In this document: piece by piece, positions 9,199 to 19,432 of the stretch
Position numbering within the stretch: the stretch's first letter is position 1
Layout: each line of letters begins with the position of its first letter
From: Clostridia bacterium
Lineage (GTDB): Bacteria > Bacillota > Clostridia > TANB77 > CAG-508
Assembly (NCBI GenBank): GCA_017524665.1
Contig: JAFXVF010000015.1
Location: 62,001-126,000, forward strand
DNA: 64,000 nucleotides
Direction of reading: 5' to 3'
Notes under the pieces: model-generated
Seen by the model: only the letters and a program-made list of their open reading frames with translations
Databases searched by the model: none
Told to the model about the DNA's origin: nothing
Program-made: the position numbers and the translations under genes

Positions 9199-9951
9199 TT
9201 ATTCTTCCTTGTTTTCTTCCTCTTCATCTACATCTTCATCATCAACATCAATACTCTTTTTTCCACCGAAAAAAGCCATAAACACAAGTACAATAACCAT
9301 TATAACTAATAATGCTGTAACAGCTATAAGCATATATGTTTTAAAAGATGTTGGTTTTTCTTCTATTTCATCAAAAGTAATGGTATTAACAATTTTCTTT
9401 AAATCTTCATTTTTTGCTGATCCATCTGAGCTATTTAAAGATAGAGTAATACTTTTACCATTTACTATTGTATAGTATTGATAAATAGTAGTAGTTCCTT
9501 TTTTCATTTCTGTGTGTACAAATGTCATATCTCCTAAAACATAAGTATCTTGGGCAGTAACTACCATATTTTGCGCTTTTATTGTTTTGGTTATCTCATC
9601 TTTAACCTCTGCAAGTTGTTTATCCTCTGCTGAAGACAAATGAAAAATAGATTGTGTAAGTTTGTTTTCTGCATAAGATAAGTATATTTCATTTGCCATA
9701 TCTTTGCTTATACCATTATATAGTATGGAATTAGCAGCATATTCACTTTTTAAAGCTTCTTTAGATGTACTCATTAAAGCAACATAATAGTCCATTTTTT
9801 TGTCATCTTGTTCTAGCCCTTTTGTAAGGTTATAATATGTTTCTGGTAATTCAATTTCCATCTTAATGATATCATATTGTGCAGCAAAAGTTTTATTCAT
9901 GCATGTTAATACTAATAATACTATAAAAATACAACTAATTATTTTTTTCAT
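9199..9951 (-). CDS. Secreted, membrane-anchored protein of unknown function
   Basis: 250 residues. A signal peptide covers residues 1-23 (Lys-Lys start, hydrophobic core, cleavage near FAA). An extracellular mixed alpha/beta region follows. A single membrane helix near 205-230 leads into a very acidic Asp/Glu-rich cytoplasmic tail (about 20 residues). This layout resembles membrane-anchored lipase/PsbP-like proteins of clostridia, but I recognise no family. It stands alone between hemW and glgP. Confidence 0.75.
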   Translation of the reverse strand: MKKIISCIFIVLLVLTCMNKTFAAQYDIIKMEIELPETYYNLTKGLEQDDKKMDYYVALMSTSKEALKSEYAANSILYNGISKDMANEIYLSYAENKLTQSIFHLSSAEDKQLAEVKDEITKTIKAQNMVVTAQDTYVLGDMTFVHTEMKKGTTTIYQYYTIVNGKSITLSLNSSDGSAKNEDLKKIVNTITFDEIEEKPTSFKTYMLIAVTALLVIMVIVLVFMAFFGGKKSIDVDDEDVDEEEENKEE

Positions 9952-10038
9952 ATGTTACTACTTCCTTTTTTTCATTTATTATCGATTATAAATTTTATCA
10001 CAATGAAAAATTTGTATCAAGTATTTTTAACCATTTTA

Positions 10039-11181
10039 TTATACAAATTCTTCCCATACAATATTTGCTAAATCTAGCCCTTTATCTGTAAGCTTAATAT
10101 GTGTTTTCGTGTTTTCAATTAGATCAAGTTTTTCCAGTTTTTCAATTTCACTTTTAAATCCTTTTTCAAGGTCGTATTTAAATTTTTTATAGAACTCGTC
10201 TTTATTACAACCCTCTAACGTTCGTAAGCTAAGCATTATAAATTCTTTTGCCATCGCTGTTTTGTCTTGTTTTTCATGAATTATTATGCTATCCTCTTGT
10301 CTATTTTCTTCATAGCATTTAATGTATTCTTTAACGTTAGAAACATTAGAATATCTTATTCCATCTGTATAAGAATGTGCACCTGGGCCAAAACCTATGT
10401 ATTCTTTTTGATGCCAGCAGTCCAAATTATGTTTAGACTCATATCCGGGTTTTGAGAAATTTGAAATTTCATATTGTTTGTACCCATTTGATTCTAAATA
10501 TCGTTTTGTTTCCCAGTACATTGCTCTTTCTTTATCTTCATCTGGTAAAAGTTCTTTGTTTTCGTTTACCATTGCTTCCATTCTTGTTCCCTCTTCAATA
10601 ATTAGGGAATAAACAGATATATGTTCTGGATTAAGTATAGAAATTTCTTTTATTGTATTCTTTACGTCATCCTTTGTTTGCATTGGCAAACCAATCATAC
10701 AGTCAACATTTATGTTATTAAATCCAACCTCTCTTGCAAATTTATAGCATTCTACAAAATCCGCCCATGAGTGAATTCTTCCAATTTCTTTTAAAAGAGT
10801 ATCATTTGCACTTTGCATTCCTATGCTTAGTCTATTAATTCCTGAATCCTTATAGCTTTTGAGTTTGTTTTCAGTAACAGTACCAGGATTTACCTCAATA
10901 GTTATCTCTGGAGAATCTATTAATTTAAAACTGCTATATATTGTTTTCATTATATTTGTAATGTATTTGTCGTCAATAATAGATGGTGTTCCTCCACCTA
11001 TATATACCGTCTTTACAATTAAGTTTTCTGATGACATTCCCACTTCTTCAATTTCTTGTTGTAATGTTTTAAAATAGCTGTCAATCAATTCAGAGTCTAC
11101 ATCACAAATTGAATAAAAATCACAATAATGACATTTTCTCTTGCAAAATGGAATGTGAATATATAATCCTACTTCTTTCAT
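10039..11181 (-). CDS. hemW: HemW-type radical SAM protein (heme chaperone family)
   Basis: 380 residues. The 4Fe-4S/SAM motif is C13-x3-C17-x2-C20 followed by DF, then GGGTPS at 62-67 and the C-terminal HemN-like domain. HemW inserts or carries heme and was long misannotated as coproporphyrinogen III dehydrogenase. The CxYCDF form rather than the CxFCGC of HemN, and the length below 400, favour HemW. It overlaps the end of whiA by 4 bases (ATGA), so it is translationally coupled in the prmC-whiA-hemW operon. Confidence 0.88.
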   Translation of the reverse strand: MKEVGLYIHIPFCKRKCHYCDFYSICDVDSELIDSYFKTLQQEIEEVGMSSENLIVKTVYIGGGTPSIIDDKYITNIMKTIYSSFKLIDSPEITIEVNPGTVTENKLKSYKDSGINRLSIGMQSANDTLLKEIGRIHSWADFVECYKFAREVGFNNINVDCMIGLPMQTKDDVKNTIKEISILNPEHISVYSLIIEEGTRMEAMVNENKELLPDEDKERAMYWETKRYLESNGYKQYEISNFSKPGYESKHNLDCWHQKEYIGFGPGAHSYTDGIRYSNVSNVKEYIKCYEENRQEDSIIIHEKQDKTAMAKEFIMLSLRTLEGCNKDEFYKKFKYDLEKGFKSEIEKLEKLDLIENTKTHIKLTDKGLDLANIVWEEFV

Positions 11182-11822
11182 TTTTCTCCTATCTCATTTG
11201 CAATTTCTATTATTTTTCTTAACCTATGGTTTGCTCCTGATTTGCTAATTGGAGGGTTAAGTTTTTTACCAAGGGCCTCTATACTTAATTCTGGGTTTTC
11301 AAGTCTTAACTCTGCAATCTCTTTTACACCAACATCTAATTCTTTCCAATATTTTGTTTTTTTAACTTTATTTATTGCATTCACTTGTTCATAAGATGCA
11401 TTAACAGTTTTTGTTAAATTGGCTGTTTCACAGTTTACTTTACGATTTACTTGGTTTCTCATTTCTCTCATTACTCTAATTTCTTCAAATCGTAAAACTG
11501 AGCTACTAGCCCCAATAAATGCTAAGCAGTTAGATATATCTTCTCCTTCTTTAATATATACAATATGCTTTTCTCTTCTTTTTATTTGTTTTGCATTTAT
11601 TCCATTAGAATTTAATATTTGCATTATCTCTTTTGCTTTTTTTAACGTTCCAAGTGAAAATTCAAGATGATATACTTTATTAGGATCACTTATTGAACCA
11701 TTTTGTAAAAAAGCTTCTCTAACACATACTCTTGCAATTTGGTCTTCTTGTTTTAAATTGCTCTTGTTGTCCCATACTTTGAGCTTTTCAATTTCTCCTC
11801 TTACTTCACTAGAAAACGACAT
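11178..11822 (-). CDS. whiA: WhiA, unusually short form lacking the first half of the LAGLIDADG-like domain
   Basis: 214 residues against about 300-330 for usual Bacillota WhiA. The N-terminus MSFSSEVRGEI matches the family. It then jumps almost directly to the second half of the homing-endonuclease-like region (REAFLQNGSISDPNKVYHLE). The second half, the NCETANLTKTVNA linker and the C-terminal helix-turn-helix (ELRLENPELS, SKSGANHRLRK) are intact. WhiA is a DNA-binding regulator of sporulation or cell division. The reading frame is uninterrupted and prmC ends two bases before the ATG, so this is an internal deletion rather than a missed start. It overlaps hemW by 4 bases. Confidence 0.9.
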   Translation of the reverse strand: MSFSSEVRGEIEKLKVWDNKSNLKQEDQIARVCVREAFLQNGSISDPNKVYHLEFSLGTLKKAKEIMQILNSNGINAKQIKRREKHIVYIKEGEDISNCLAFIGASSSVLRFEEIRVMREMRNQVNRKVNCETANLTKTVNASYEQVNAINKVKKTKYWKELDVGVKEIAELRLENPELSIEALGKKLNPPISKSGANHRLRKIIEIANEIGEK

Positions 11823-11823
11823 C

Positions 11824-12651
11824 TTAACACCTCGCTAAAATAACCCTATTATTTTGGTTTAAATCTTTAATTATTTCTATATTTAAATATTTTTCTTGTT
11901 TTTTTAAAAGTTCTAAAACAGCATCTGCTTGATTATATCCTATTTCCAAAGCTAGTAGTCCTTTAGGTTTTAGGTAATATAACGCATTTGCTATTATTCT
12001 CTTATAAAAGTCAAGTCCGTCTAATCCACCATCTAACGCAATTATTGGTTCTTGTTGCACGTCTTTGTTTAAAGTTTTTATTGTGTTGGTCTCTATATAT
12101 GGAGGATTCGATACAATTACATCAAATTTTTTGTTTTGTAGGCTTTCAAATAAATCTGATTTAATAAAAGTAATGTCTACTTCATTTTTTTTAGCATTTG
12201 TTCTTGCTACATTTAAAGCTCCTTCGCTTATGTCACTAGCTGTTACATTTGCTCCTTTTAGATATTTGGCTAAACTAATAGCAATTGCACCACTTCCTGT
12301 GCATAAATCTAAAATATCTCCTGTTTTGATTCTTTTTATTACTTCTTCTACTAGTATTTCAGTATCCGGTCTTGGTATTAAAACATTTTCATCAACATAA
12401 AAGTCTAATTTCATGAACTCTTTTTTGTGTGTAATATATTCTAAAGGCACATTATTTTTAAGCTTATCTATTGCATTCCAAAAAGCTAGTTCTTTTGCAA
12501 TATCAATTTCTTCATCAAAATGAACAACCAAATATTCTTTTGATACATTTAATACATGTGAAAGAACAAGCCTTGTTTTAAGGCTTGCTTCTTCTACTTC
12601 AGATTGATTCAATTGTGTTATAGCTTTTTCTTGTAATTGTTTAATAGTCAT
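11824..12651 (-). CDS. prmC: Release factor glutamine methyltransferase
   Basis: 275 residues. It methylates the GGQ glutamine of peptide chain release factors. SAM-binding motif DLCTGSGA is at 115-122 and the catalytic NPPY at 182-185, with the helical N-terminal domain that recognises the release factor. It is first in the prmC-whiA-hemW operon, with a 1-base gap to whiA. PrmC usually sits near prfA, which is not in this window. Confidence 0.93.
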   Translation of the reverse strand: MTIKQLQEKAITQLNQSEVEEASLKTRLVLSHVLNVSKEYLVVHFDEEIDIAKELAFWNAIDKLKNNVPLEYITHKKEFMKLDFYVDENVLIPRPDTEILVEEVIKRIKTGDILDLCTGSGAIAISLAKYLKGANVTASDISEGALNVARTNAKKNEVDITFIKSDLFESLQNKKFDVIVSNPPYIETNTIKTLNKDVQQEPIIALDGGLDGLDFYKRIIANALYYLKPKGLLALEIGYNQADAVLELLKKQEKYLNIEIIKDLNQNNRVILARC

Positions 12652-12669
12652 TTATATACCTCAAATATT

Positions 12670-14121
12670 TTAGTAATCAATATAATATATTTCTCCATTA
12701 TTTGCTTCAGCTAAATCTCTATTAGTATAGATTAGGCTAGTAGGAATAGATACAACAGGACGCACGCAAAGATTAGTTTCCCATCCAACTCCATATGCAC
12801 TTAGCGCCCCAATTTTACCATCATTTGTAACAAACATAATGCTTACATAATAATTACTGTTGTTTCCTATTGAAGGAGATGCTAATAAATATCCATTGCA
12901 ACCGTCTTTAGGTGAATCATATGGGAAATACACTGGATTTCTGTTTGTGCCCGTATGTCCATTTTTAGTTAAATTGTCTACGTCGAATTCCATTCCTAAA
13001 TTATTTGTTGATTCACCAATACCATATCCCCATGCATATGCTGTATCCCCGTATACAGACCAGTATAATTTATCATATCCTCTTTGTTCCCAGCTAGCAG
13101 CCCATAACTCAATTGTTGGTGTTCCCACAGCCTGTATTCCTTGCTCAGCTCCATTAGGTATTATAAAATCACTCCATGATGTTGAGTCTAATAATAATGC
13201 TACAGCTTTGTGTTTATTTGAAGCTAAATTTCCTGTTGTTGTATTGCCATTTGTTGTTTCTTGATACCAGCTTGAAAAGTTTGTTGCAACTCTATTATTG
13301 TTTGTTATTAATCGTGTAGATGTTACTGTCGCTGTCGGATAACTTGATAATGTTCCAGCAACATCTCTCCATACCACATTATAAATATATGCGCTTGTAG
13401 GAGTTTGTGTTAGTCCTGCCCTTCCAGCTGTACCTGATGTTTCTGTTGTTATAATGTTTCTTGGTACATAGTCTGCTGCAATTAGATAAGTACAACCATT
13501 TGGGTCTATATTTCCATTTATATCTAAATCTTCATAAAAAACTACCCAGTCGTCATCAACACTATCTGTTGATCCAATTTCTAAGTTTTTATTATAGTGT
13601 ACATATTCTCCTATATTTCCAGCATATGAATCAGTTCTAAACTCAACAGCTGTTTCAATTGCTGACGATTCATTGCCTGAAGCATCTACGCTTTTTGCTA
13701 TTAAAGTATAATCTGTTGCTTTAGATAGTCCCCTTAAAGAATATTCATTCTCACTTGGCACTGCATCTGACCATGTTGTTCCATTGTCCAAACTGTATTT
13801 ATAAAGTACAGTATTGCTATTGTCTGTACCTCCCATAGCTTGTACGTTTGCTTTGGTTCCTTTTATTTTTGATACTATAATCTCTGTTGGTGGTGTTGGA
13901 GCTTCTGTATCAAAATAGGTGTTATCCATAAGGTCTAACACATTAGCAAGTGAATTACTTTCTTCGTTAGTTTTATCATTCCATTTTTCAACTGCGTTAT
14001 TGGTTTTTTCAAATAGGTTTTCTTCACTTAGTACTGATGTAATTACCGTTGCAGATATAATAAGCAATACTATTATGGTAATTACTAATGCAACCAAAGT
14101 AATACCTTTCATATTTTTCAT
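12670..14121 (-). CDS. Pseudopilin-like surface protein with fibronectin-like domain
   Basis: 483 residues. The N-terminus (KGITLVALVITIIVLLII) is a type IV prepilin-like signal: short basic leader, Gly before the cleavage point, then a hydrophobic helix. The usual Glu at +5 is not obvious. A coiled region follows, then a fibronectin type III-like domain (about residues 75-165) and a larger C-terminal domain with many Trp/Tyr/Asn and GYLLASPSIG-like motifs seen in secreted proteins of gut clostridia. GGAG lies seven bases before the ATG. No pilus assembly genes are adjacent. The role, perhaps surface display or adhesion, is inferred. Confidence 0.75.
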   Translation of the reverse strand: MKNMKGITLVALVITIIVLLIISATVITSVLSEENLFEKTNNAVEKWNDKTNEESNSLANVLDLMDNTYFDTEAPTPPTEIIVSKIKGTKANVQAMGGTDNSNTVLYKYSLDNGTTWSDAVPSENEYSLRGLSKATDYTLIAKSVDASGNESSAIETAVEFRTDSYAGNIGEYVHYNKNLEIGSTDSVDDDWVVFYEDLDINGNIDPNGCTYLIAADYVPRNIITTETSGTAGRAGLTQTPTSAYIYNVVWRDVAGTLSSYPTATVTSTRLITNNNRVATNFSSWYQETTNGNTTTGNLASNKHKAVALLLDSTSWSDFIIPNGAEQGIQAVGTPTIELWAASWEQRGYDKLYWSVYGDTAYAWGYGIGESTNNLGMEFDVDNLTKNGHTGTNRNPVYFPYDSPKDGCNGYLLASPSIGNNSNYYVSIMFVTNDGKIGALSAYGVGWETNLCVRPVVSIPTSLIYTNRDLAEANNGEIYYIDY

Positions 14122-14180
14122 ATTTTTTCTCCTCTGCTTTTAGTCTTATGTGTCAATTGATACTTTTCAAAAAGTTTCGT

Positions 14181-16550
14181 TTATCTTTTACTTCTTTCTT
14201 TTTTTATTTTTTGAAACGTTATTACACGTCCCAAACGTTTCAGAAAGTAATTAAATAATAAATATAATGCTTCTGACATAGCAATTAGTGCAATTAAAAT
14301 TAGTATTTGCTGCTTGTTAAACATAACTATATAGAAAATGTCACTTAATAAGAATATTTGGCTTAAGAATAGTGCTACTACAAACACAAGCAAAGCACAT
14401 CTTAATAAGTTAAATGGTCTACATAGTTTTACAAGTAAAGTAAATCCTGTTAATGTTGTAAGAATTACACAATAAGTTGCATATGTTAAATCATCATATC
14501 CAAACCAGCAGCTAAATAATGCTGCTAATATAATGTTACAAACTACTGTTAATGATGTTGGAAAAGCCCTTGATAATATATTTTTTAAGAACTTTCCTTT
14601 TACTCTTGCTTTATTTGGTTGTAGTGCTAAAACAAATGATGGTATGCCTATAGTTACCACATTAATAAGCGAAAATTGTATTGGTTTAAATGGATATGGC
14701 ATTGTTATAATTGCAAACAATACTGCTAGAATACTTGCATATATTGTTTTTGTTAAGAAGAGCTCTGAAGATCTCTCTATATTGTTTATTGTACGTCTTC
14801 CTTCTGCAACAATTTTGGGCATTGAGCTAAAGTTCGAATTTAATAGTACAAGTTGTGAAACGTTTCTTGCTGCATCACTTCCAGTTGCTATTGCAATGCT
14901 ACAGTCTGCTTCTTTTAATGCTAAAACATCATTTACTCCGTCTCCTGTCATTGCAACAGTATGTCCATTTTCTTTTATTGCTTTAATAAGCTCTTGTTTT
15001 TGCGTTGGAGATACTCTTCCAAATATAGTATAATTACTAGCAATATTCTTAATATCATCTAGTTTTGCAGTGCTCATGTCAATGAATTTATCAAAGCATT
15101 CTACACCTGCTCTTTTAGCGATGTTTGATACTGTTATTGGGTTGTCTCCAGATATTATTTTTATCTCGACACCTTGCTCTTTAAAATATTTTAATGTGTC
15201 CCCAGCTTCTTTTCTAATAACGTCTTGTAGAAGTATAAATCCACATACTTTTAATTCTTTTTGTAATTGTTTGTCCTCAAAATTATTTATACTATGTGCT
15301 AGTACAAGCACTCTACATTCTTTTGAACATTCTCTCAAAAGTTCATTATATTGTTCATATTTTTCTCCTAATACAAACTCTGGTGCTCCTAATATATAAC
15401 TTCCTTCATTTTCAAAAGTTACTCCTGACCATTTCCTTTGAGATGAAAATGGGACAATGCTTATTGTTTTCCAATTTGATTTCATAGAGTATTTTTGTCT
15501 AATTGCATCCATTGTTGGATTTGTATCATCAATTGAACTTGCAAATTCATTTAATACATTTCCTATTTTTTCTTTATCATATTCTTCTGGTATAATTTCT
15601 TTTACTTCCATTCTGCCTTCGGTAATTGTACCTGTTTTGTCTAGGCATAGTGTATCAACTCTTGCTAACGCTTCAATACAATATAATTCTTGTATTAAAA
15701 CTTTCGACCTAGAAAGTCTAATACTGCTTACAGCAAGTACAGTACTTGTTAAAAGTATTAGCCCTTCAGGTATCATTCCAACAAGTGCTGCTACAGTTTG
15801 TAATACAGCATGGTCGATACTTGCACCCATTACTTTAACTTGATTGTACAATAATAAAAGTCCAATTGGTAAAATAAAAAATGATACTGTTTTTATTATT
15901 TTGTTAAGTGCTATCATTATTTCTGATTTTGCCATTTTTATTTGTTTAGCATCATGTCCAATTTTAGCTGTATAATTATCTCCAGCAATATGTTCAACTT
16001 TTGCTATACAACTTCCGCTTACAATAAAACTTCCAGAAAGTAATGTGTCCCCATTTTTTTTGTAAACAGAATCTGACTCACCAGTAATAAAAGATTCGTT
16101 TACCTCAACCTCACCATCACAAATAACACAATCAGTTATTACTTGATTTCCAGTTTTAAATTTAACTATATCATCAAGTACTATTTCGTTTATCCCTATT
16201 TTTTCTTCTTTTCCATCTCTTATAACTGTTGTTTTCGTAGCAGAAATTACAGCTAATTTGTCAATAACTCTTTTAGAGTGTAGCTCTTGGTATGTACTTA
16301 TAATTGTGTTGCATGTAATTATTACAAGAAATAGAAGATTTTTGTATGAGCCTGTAAAAAACACTGCAACACCAAGTATAAGGTTTAGTAAATTGAAAAT
16401 TGTAAATACGTTACCAGCTATAATTGCCTTAATACTTTTTGTAGGCACAGTTGTGTCAAAGTTTACAAGTCCCTCTTTTTTTCTCTCTTCTATTTCTATA
16501 CTACTTAATCCGTCGTGTATATTGGGATTATATCTTTTTGTTTCTTGCAT
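14181..16550 (-). CDS. P-type cation ATPase, CtpE-like (probable calcium transporter)
   Basis: 789 residues. Actuator motif TGES is at 156-159, the ion-path PEGL at 261-264 and the phosphorylation motif DKTGT at 304-308, followed by the HAD hinge GDGVND. About ten membrane helices are visible. The PEGL and the sequence just after it (LILLTST..AVSSIRLSRSKVLIQEL) resemble the CtpE/MgtA-like group that moves divalent cations. CtpE of mycobacteria is a calcium importer, so calcium is the best guess. No adjacent regulator suggests another metal. It stands alone upstream of the pseudopilin-like gene. Confidence 0.85.
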   Translation of the reverse strand: MQETKRYNPNIHDGLSSIEIEERKKEGLVNFDTTVPTKSIKAIIAGNVFTIFNLLNLILGVAVFFTGSYKNLLFLVIITCNTIISTYQELHSKRVIDKLAVISATKTTVIRDGKEEKIGINEIVLDDIVKFKTGNQVITDCVICDGEVEVNESFITGESDSVYKKNGDTLLSGSFIVSGSCIAKVEHIAGDNYTAKIGHDAKQIKMAKSEIMIALNKIIKTVSFFILPIGLLLLYNQVKVMGASIDHAVLQTVAALVGMIPEGLILLTSTVLAVSSIRLSRSKVLIQELYCIEALARVDTLCLDKTGTITEGRMEVKEIIPEEYDKEKIGNVLNEFASSIDDTNPTMDAIRQKYSMKSNWKTISIVPFSSQRKWSGVTFENEGSYILGAPEFVLGEKYEQYNELLRECSKECRVLVLAHSINNFEDKQLQKELKVCGFILLQDVIRKEAGDTLKYFKEQGVEIKIISGDNPITVSNIAKRAGVECFDKFIDMSTAKLDDIKNIASNYTIFGRVSPTQKQELIKAIKENGHTVAMTGDGVNDVLALKEADCSIAIATGSDAARNVSQLVLLNSNFSSMPKIVAEGRRTINNIERSSELFLTKTIYASILAVLFAIITMPYPFKPIQFSLINVVTIGIPSFVLALQPNKARVKGKFLKNILSRAFPTSLTVVCNIILAALFSCWFGYDDLTYATYCVILTTLTGFTLLVKLCRPFNLLRCALLVFVVALFLSQIFLLSDIFYIVMFNKQQILILIALIAMSEALYLLFNYFLKRLGRVITFQKIKKERSKR

Positions 16551-16580
16551 TTATTTTCCTCTCTATTGTCGCGTTAATTT

Positions 16581-17585
16581 TTAACTATGTTTTTCAATAT
16601 AGTTCCATGAATCCTTGCACATGTCTTCGATTGTTAATTCTGCTGACCATCCTAATTCATCTTTTGCTTTTTGAGGATTTGCATAACACATAGCAATATC
16701 TCCTGGTCTTCTATCTACTATTTTATATGCAACCTTCTTGCCTGTTGATGTTTCAAAAGCTTTTACCATGTCAAGAACACTATAGCCTGTTCCAGTTCCA
16801 AGGTTATATATGTAAAGACCTTTCTGTTCTTTATCAAGTTTTTCCAATGCCTTTATATGTCCTTTTGCAAGATCAACAACATGTATGTAATCTCTTACGC
16901 CTGTTCCATCTGGTGTGTTGTAATCATTTCCGTAAACAGATAATTCATCTAATATTCCTGCTGCAACTCTTGCAACAAAAGGCATTAGGTTGTTTGGTCT
17001 TCCTTTTGGTTCTTCTCCTATTAGTCCGCTCTTATGTGCTCCTACTGGGTTAAAGTATCTAAGAATAGCAATATCCCAGCTATTATCTGAAGCATATATG
17101 TCTTTTAGTATTTGCTCAATAAATAATTTAGTTGTACCATAAGGATTTGTTGTTCCTCCAGTTGGGCAATCTTCTGATATAGGAATTGTTTGTGGATCTC
17201 CATAAACTGTTGCAGAAGAACTAAATACAAATTTCTTTACATTATATTTTCTCATTGTATCTAGTAATACTAGAGCTCCTGATACATTGTTTATATAGTA
17301 TTCAATTGGTTTTGCAGTTGACTCTCCCACAGCTTTAAAACCTGCAAAATTTAATACAGAATCAATTTTGTTTTCTTCAAACACTTTTTCAAGCTTTTCT
17401 CTATCTAGGTAATTCATTTCATAAAATTTAAAGTCCTTACCTGTAATTTTTTTAATTGCCTCTAATGCTTCAGGTTTGCTATTAGAAAAGTCGTCTATTA
17501 TAACTATCTCCCTTCCGCTATTAAGCAATTCAACACATGTGTGGCTTCCTATATAGCCAGCTCCTCCTGTAACTAAAACTGCCAT
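16581..17585 (-). CDS. galE: UDP-glucose 4-epimerase
   Basis: 334 residues, normal length. It interconverts UDP-glucose and UDP-galactose using bound NAD. Rossmann motif GGAGYIG 7-13, SSSAT 122-126 with the catalytic Ser/Thr region, and the Y149-x3-K153 pair. It probably feeds UDP-galactose to the envelope polysaccharide locus downstream in the window. It lies 15 bases after the lytic transglycosylase gene and may be co-transcribed with it. Confidence 0.95.
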   Translation of the reverse strand: MAVLVTGGAGYIGSHTCVELLNSGREIVIIDDFSNSKPEALEAIKKITGKDFKFYEMNYLDREKLEKVFEENKIDSVLNFAGFKAVGESTAKPIEYYINNVSGALVLLDTMRKYNVKKFVFSSSATVYGDPQTIPISEDCPTGGTTNPYGTTKLFIEQILKDIYASDNSWDIAILRYFNPVGAHKSGLIGEEPKGRPNNLMPFVARVAAGILDELSVYGNDYNTPDGTGVRDYIHVVDLAKGHIKALEKLDKEQKGLYIYNLGTGTGYSVLDMVKAFETSTGKKVAYKIVDRRPGDIAMCYANPQKAKDELGWSAELTIEDMCKDSWNYIEKHS

Positions 17586-17600
17586 TTTGATTCCTCCTTT

Positions 17601-18167
17601 TTATTTATATATTTCCTGATAAATTTGATAGTCTCTTAATATTTTTCTAACATAAGTATTGGTTTCTTTAAATGGTATATTTTCAATGTCTGATCCATCT
17701 GCCTGAATAATTCCATTTGCTATCCATTTACTAACATTCCCAATTCCAGCATTATATGCTGTAAGAGCCATAGAAATATTTCCATTATAATATTCCACTA
17801 AATTTGAGAAATATTTAGTTCCTAGCATAATATTAACATCCGGCTCGTATAACGTTTCTTTGGTATATTCATTAAATTCAATTTGAGATGCAATTTCCTT
17901 AGCCGTATTTTCCATAAGTTGCATGAGTCCAATTGCTCCACTGTTCGAAACGATATTAGGGTCGAAGTTGCTTTCAGCCTTTATAATTGCATAAACTAGT
18001 AATTTATCTAGATTATATTCATTAGCATATTTATCAACATATTCAGAATATTTTATAGGATATATCCATTTTAAAACTATGTTTTGTATATTAAATACTT
18101 TAAATACAAATAGTAGCATTATAAAAATGATAGCAATTAAAATAATTGTCTTGTTAGCCTTTTTCAA
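17601..18167 (-). CDS. Lytic transglycosylase, SLT domain, membrane-anchored
   Basis: 188 residues. An N-terminal membrane anchor (about 7-28) is followed by an SLT/goose-lysozyme-like domain: catalytic E65 in AIIKAESNF, GLMQ 80-83 and AYNAG near residue 140. It cleaves peptidoglycan glycan strands to form anhydro-muramyl ends. The family member is close to YjbJ/Slt-type enzymes of Bacillota. It lies 20 bases downstream of polA. Confidence 0.9.
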   Translation of the reverse strand: MKKANKTIILIAIIFIMLLFVFKVFNIQNIVLKWIYPIKYSEYVDKYANEYNLDKLLVYAIIKAESNFDPNIVSNSGAIGLMQLMENTAKEIASQIEFNEYTKETLYEPDVNIMLGTKYFSNLVEYYNGNISMALTAYNAGIGNVSKWIANGIIQADGSDIENIPFKETNTYVRKILRDYQIYQEIYK

Positions 18168-18187
18168 TTGTTTTCTCCTTTGTATAT

Positions 18188-19432
18188 CTATTTTGCATCA
18201 TACCATGTTTTGCCTTCTCCAATTTCTGCTATTAGCGGTACTTTAAGTTTTATAACGTTTTCCATGCAATTTTTAAGTATTTGTTTAACTATATTTTTTT
18301 CTTCTTCATATGTTTCTATCAGAAGTTCATCATGGACTTGCAAAATTAATTTTGATTTTAAATTATTCTTTTTTAATTCGTCATATACTCTTATCATTGC
18401 AATTTTTATTATGTCTGCTGCGGTTCCTTGTATAGGTGTATTCATTGCAACTCTGTTTCCAAATTGCCTAACCATATAATTGCTTGAAGAAAGTTCTGGT
18501 ACATATCTTCTTCTGTTAAACAGAGTTTCTACATAACCTTTTTCTTTTGCTTTAGATTCTATATCTGACATATAATTTTTTATTCCATTATACTTATTCA
18601 AATATTGTTCTATATAGCCTTTTGCTACCTTTACAGGCACATCTAATTGTTCAGAAAGACCATAATCACTTATTCCATAAACAATTCCAAAGTTTACTGC
18701 CTTAGCATTTGAACGCATTTTCTTTGTAACTTCTTCAATAGGAACATTAAACACCATTGATGCAGCTTGCTTGTGAATATCTTCACCTGCATTGAAGGCA
18801 TTTATCATATTTTCGTCCTCTGCAATATGTGCAAGAACTCTAAGTTCAATTTGCGAGTAGTCTGCATCAAGTAAAATTGTTCCTTCCTTTTGAGCCATAA
18901 AAGCTTTTCTTAAGTTCTGTCCTAATTCCATTCTTGTTGGAATGTTTTGAAGATTAGGATCTGTACTGCTAATTCTTCCTGTTGCTGTTACTGTTTGATG
19001 AAAGTGCGAATGTATTCTATTCGTGGTCTCATTAATACAAGGTAAAAGTCCTTCTACAAATGTAGAATTAAGTTTTGAAATTTGCCTAAATTCAAGTATT
19101 TTTTCAATAGCAGGATGTTTTTTCTTTAATTTTTCTAGAACATCACCATCTGTTGAATAACCACTTTTGGTCTTTTTTAAAACAGGGAGTCCTAGTTTTT
19201 CAAATAAGACTTCTCCTAATTGCTTAGGTGAATTTATATTAAATTCCATCCCGCACATTTCATATATTTCTGCTTTTAGTTTTTCTATTTGTCCTTGAAG
19301 TTCTAAACCAAATGATTTTAACTCTTCTTTATCTACATACATACCTGTATATTCCATGTCTGCTAAAACTTCTACTAAAGGCATTTCTATTTCATTAAAT
19401 AGTTTCCATGCACCTGTTTCTTCTAATTTACC
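18188..19432 (-). CDS. polA: DNA polymerase I, polymerase domain (third frame segment of polA)
   Basis: This segment, 414 residues from the +1 shift at 19433, carries the whole family A polymerase domain: motif A (DADYSQIELR), motif B around KAVNFGIVYG, and motif C (VHDE). Its first possible ATG (19384) has no ribosome binding site and would cut off the first residues, so independent translation is unlikely. Reading GGT at 19430-19432 as glycine after the preceding AAA joins it to the middle segment. The three segments together give 890 residues, the normal length of Pol I. The polymerase extends primers during repair and Okazaki fragment processing. Confidence 0.85.
   Translation of the reverse strand, partial: GKLEETGAWKLFNEIEMPLVEVLADMEYTGMYVDKEELKSFGLELQGQIEKLKAEIYEMCGMEFNINSPKQLGEVLFEKLGLPVLKKTKSGYSTDGDVLEKLKKKHPAIEKILEFRQISKLNSTFVEGLLPCINETTNRIHSHFHQTVTATGRISSTDPNLQNIPTRMELGQNLRKAFMAQKEGTILLDADYSQIELRVLAHIAEDENMINAFNAGEDIHKQAASMVFNVPIEEVTKKMRSNAKAVNFGIVYGISDYGLSEQLDVPVKVAKGYIEQYLNKYNGIKNYMSDIESKAKEKGYVETLFNRRRYVPELSSSNYMVRQFGNRVAMNTPIQGTAADIIKIAMIRVYDELKKNNLKSKLILQVHDELLIETYEEEKNIVKQILKNCMENVIKLKVPLIAEIGEGKTWYDAK

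Noticed and set aside
10039-11181. Coproporphyrinogen III dehydrogenase (HemN)
   Set aside because: Length, the CxxxCxxCDF motif and the operon context fit HemW better, and no other heme synthesis genes are nearby.
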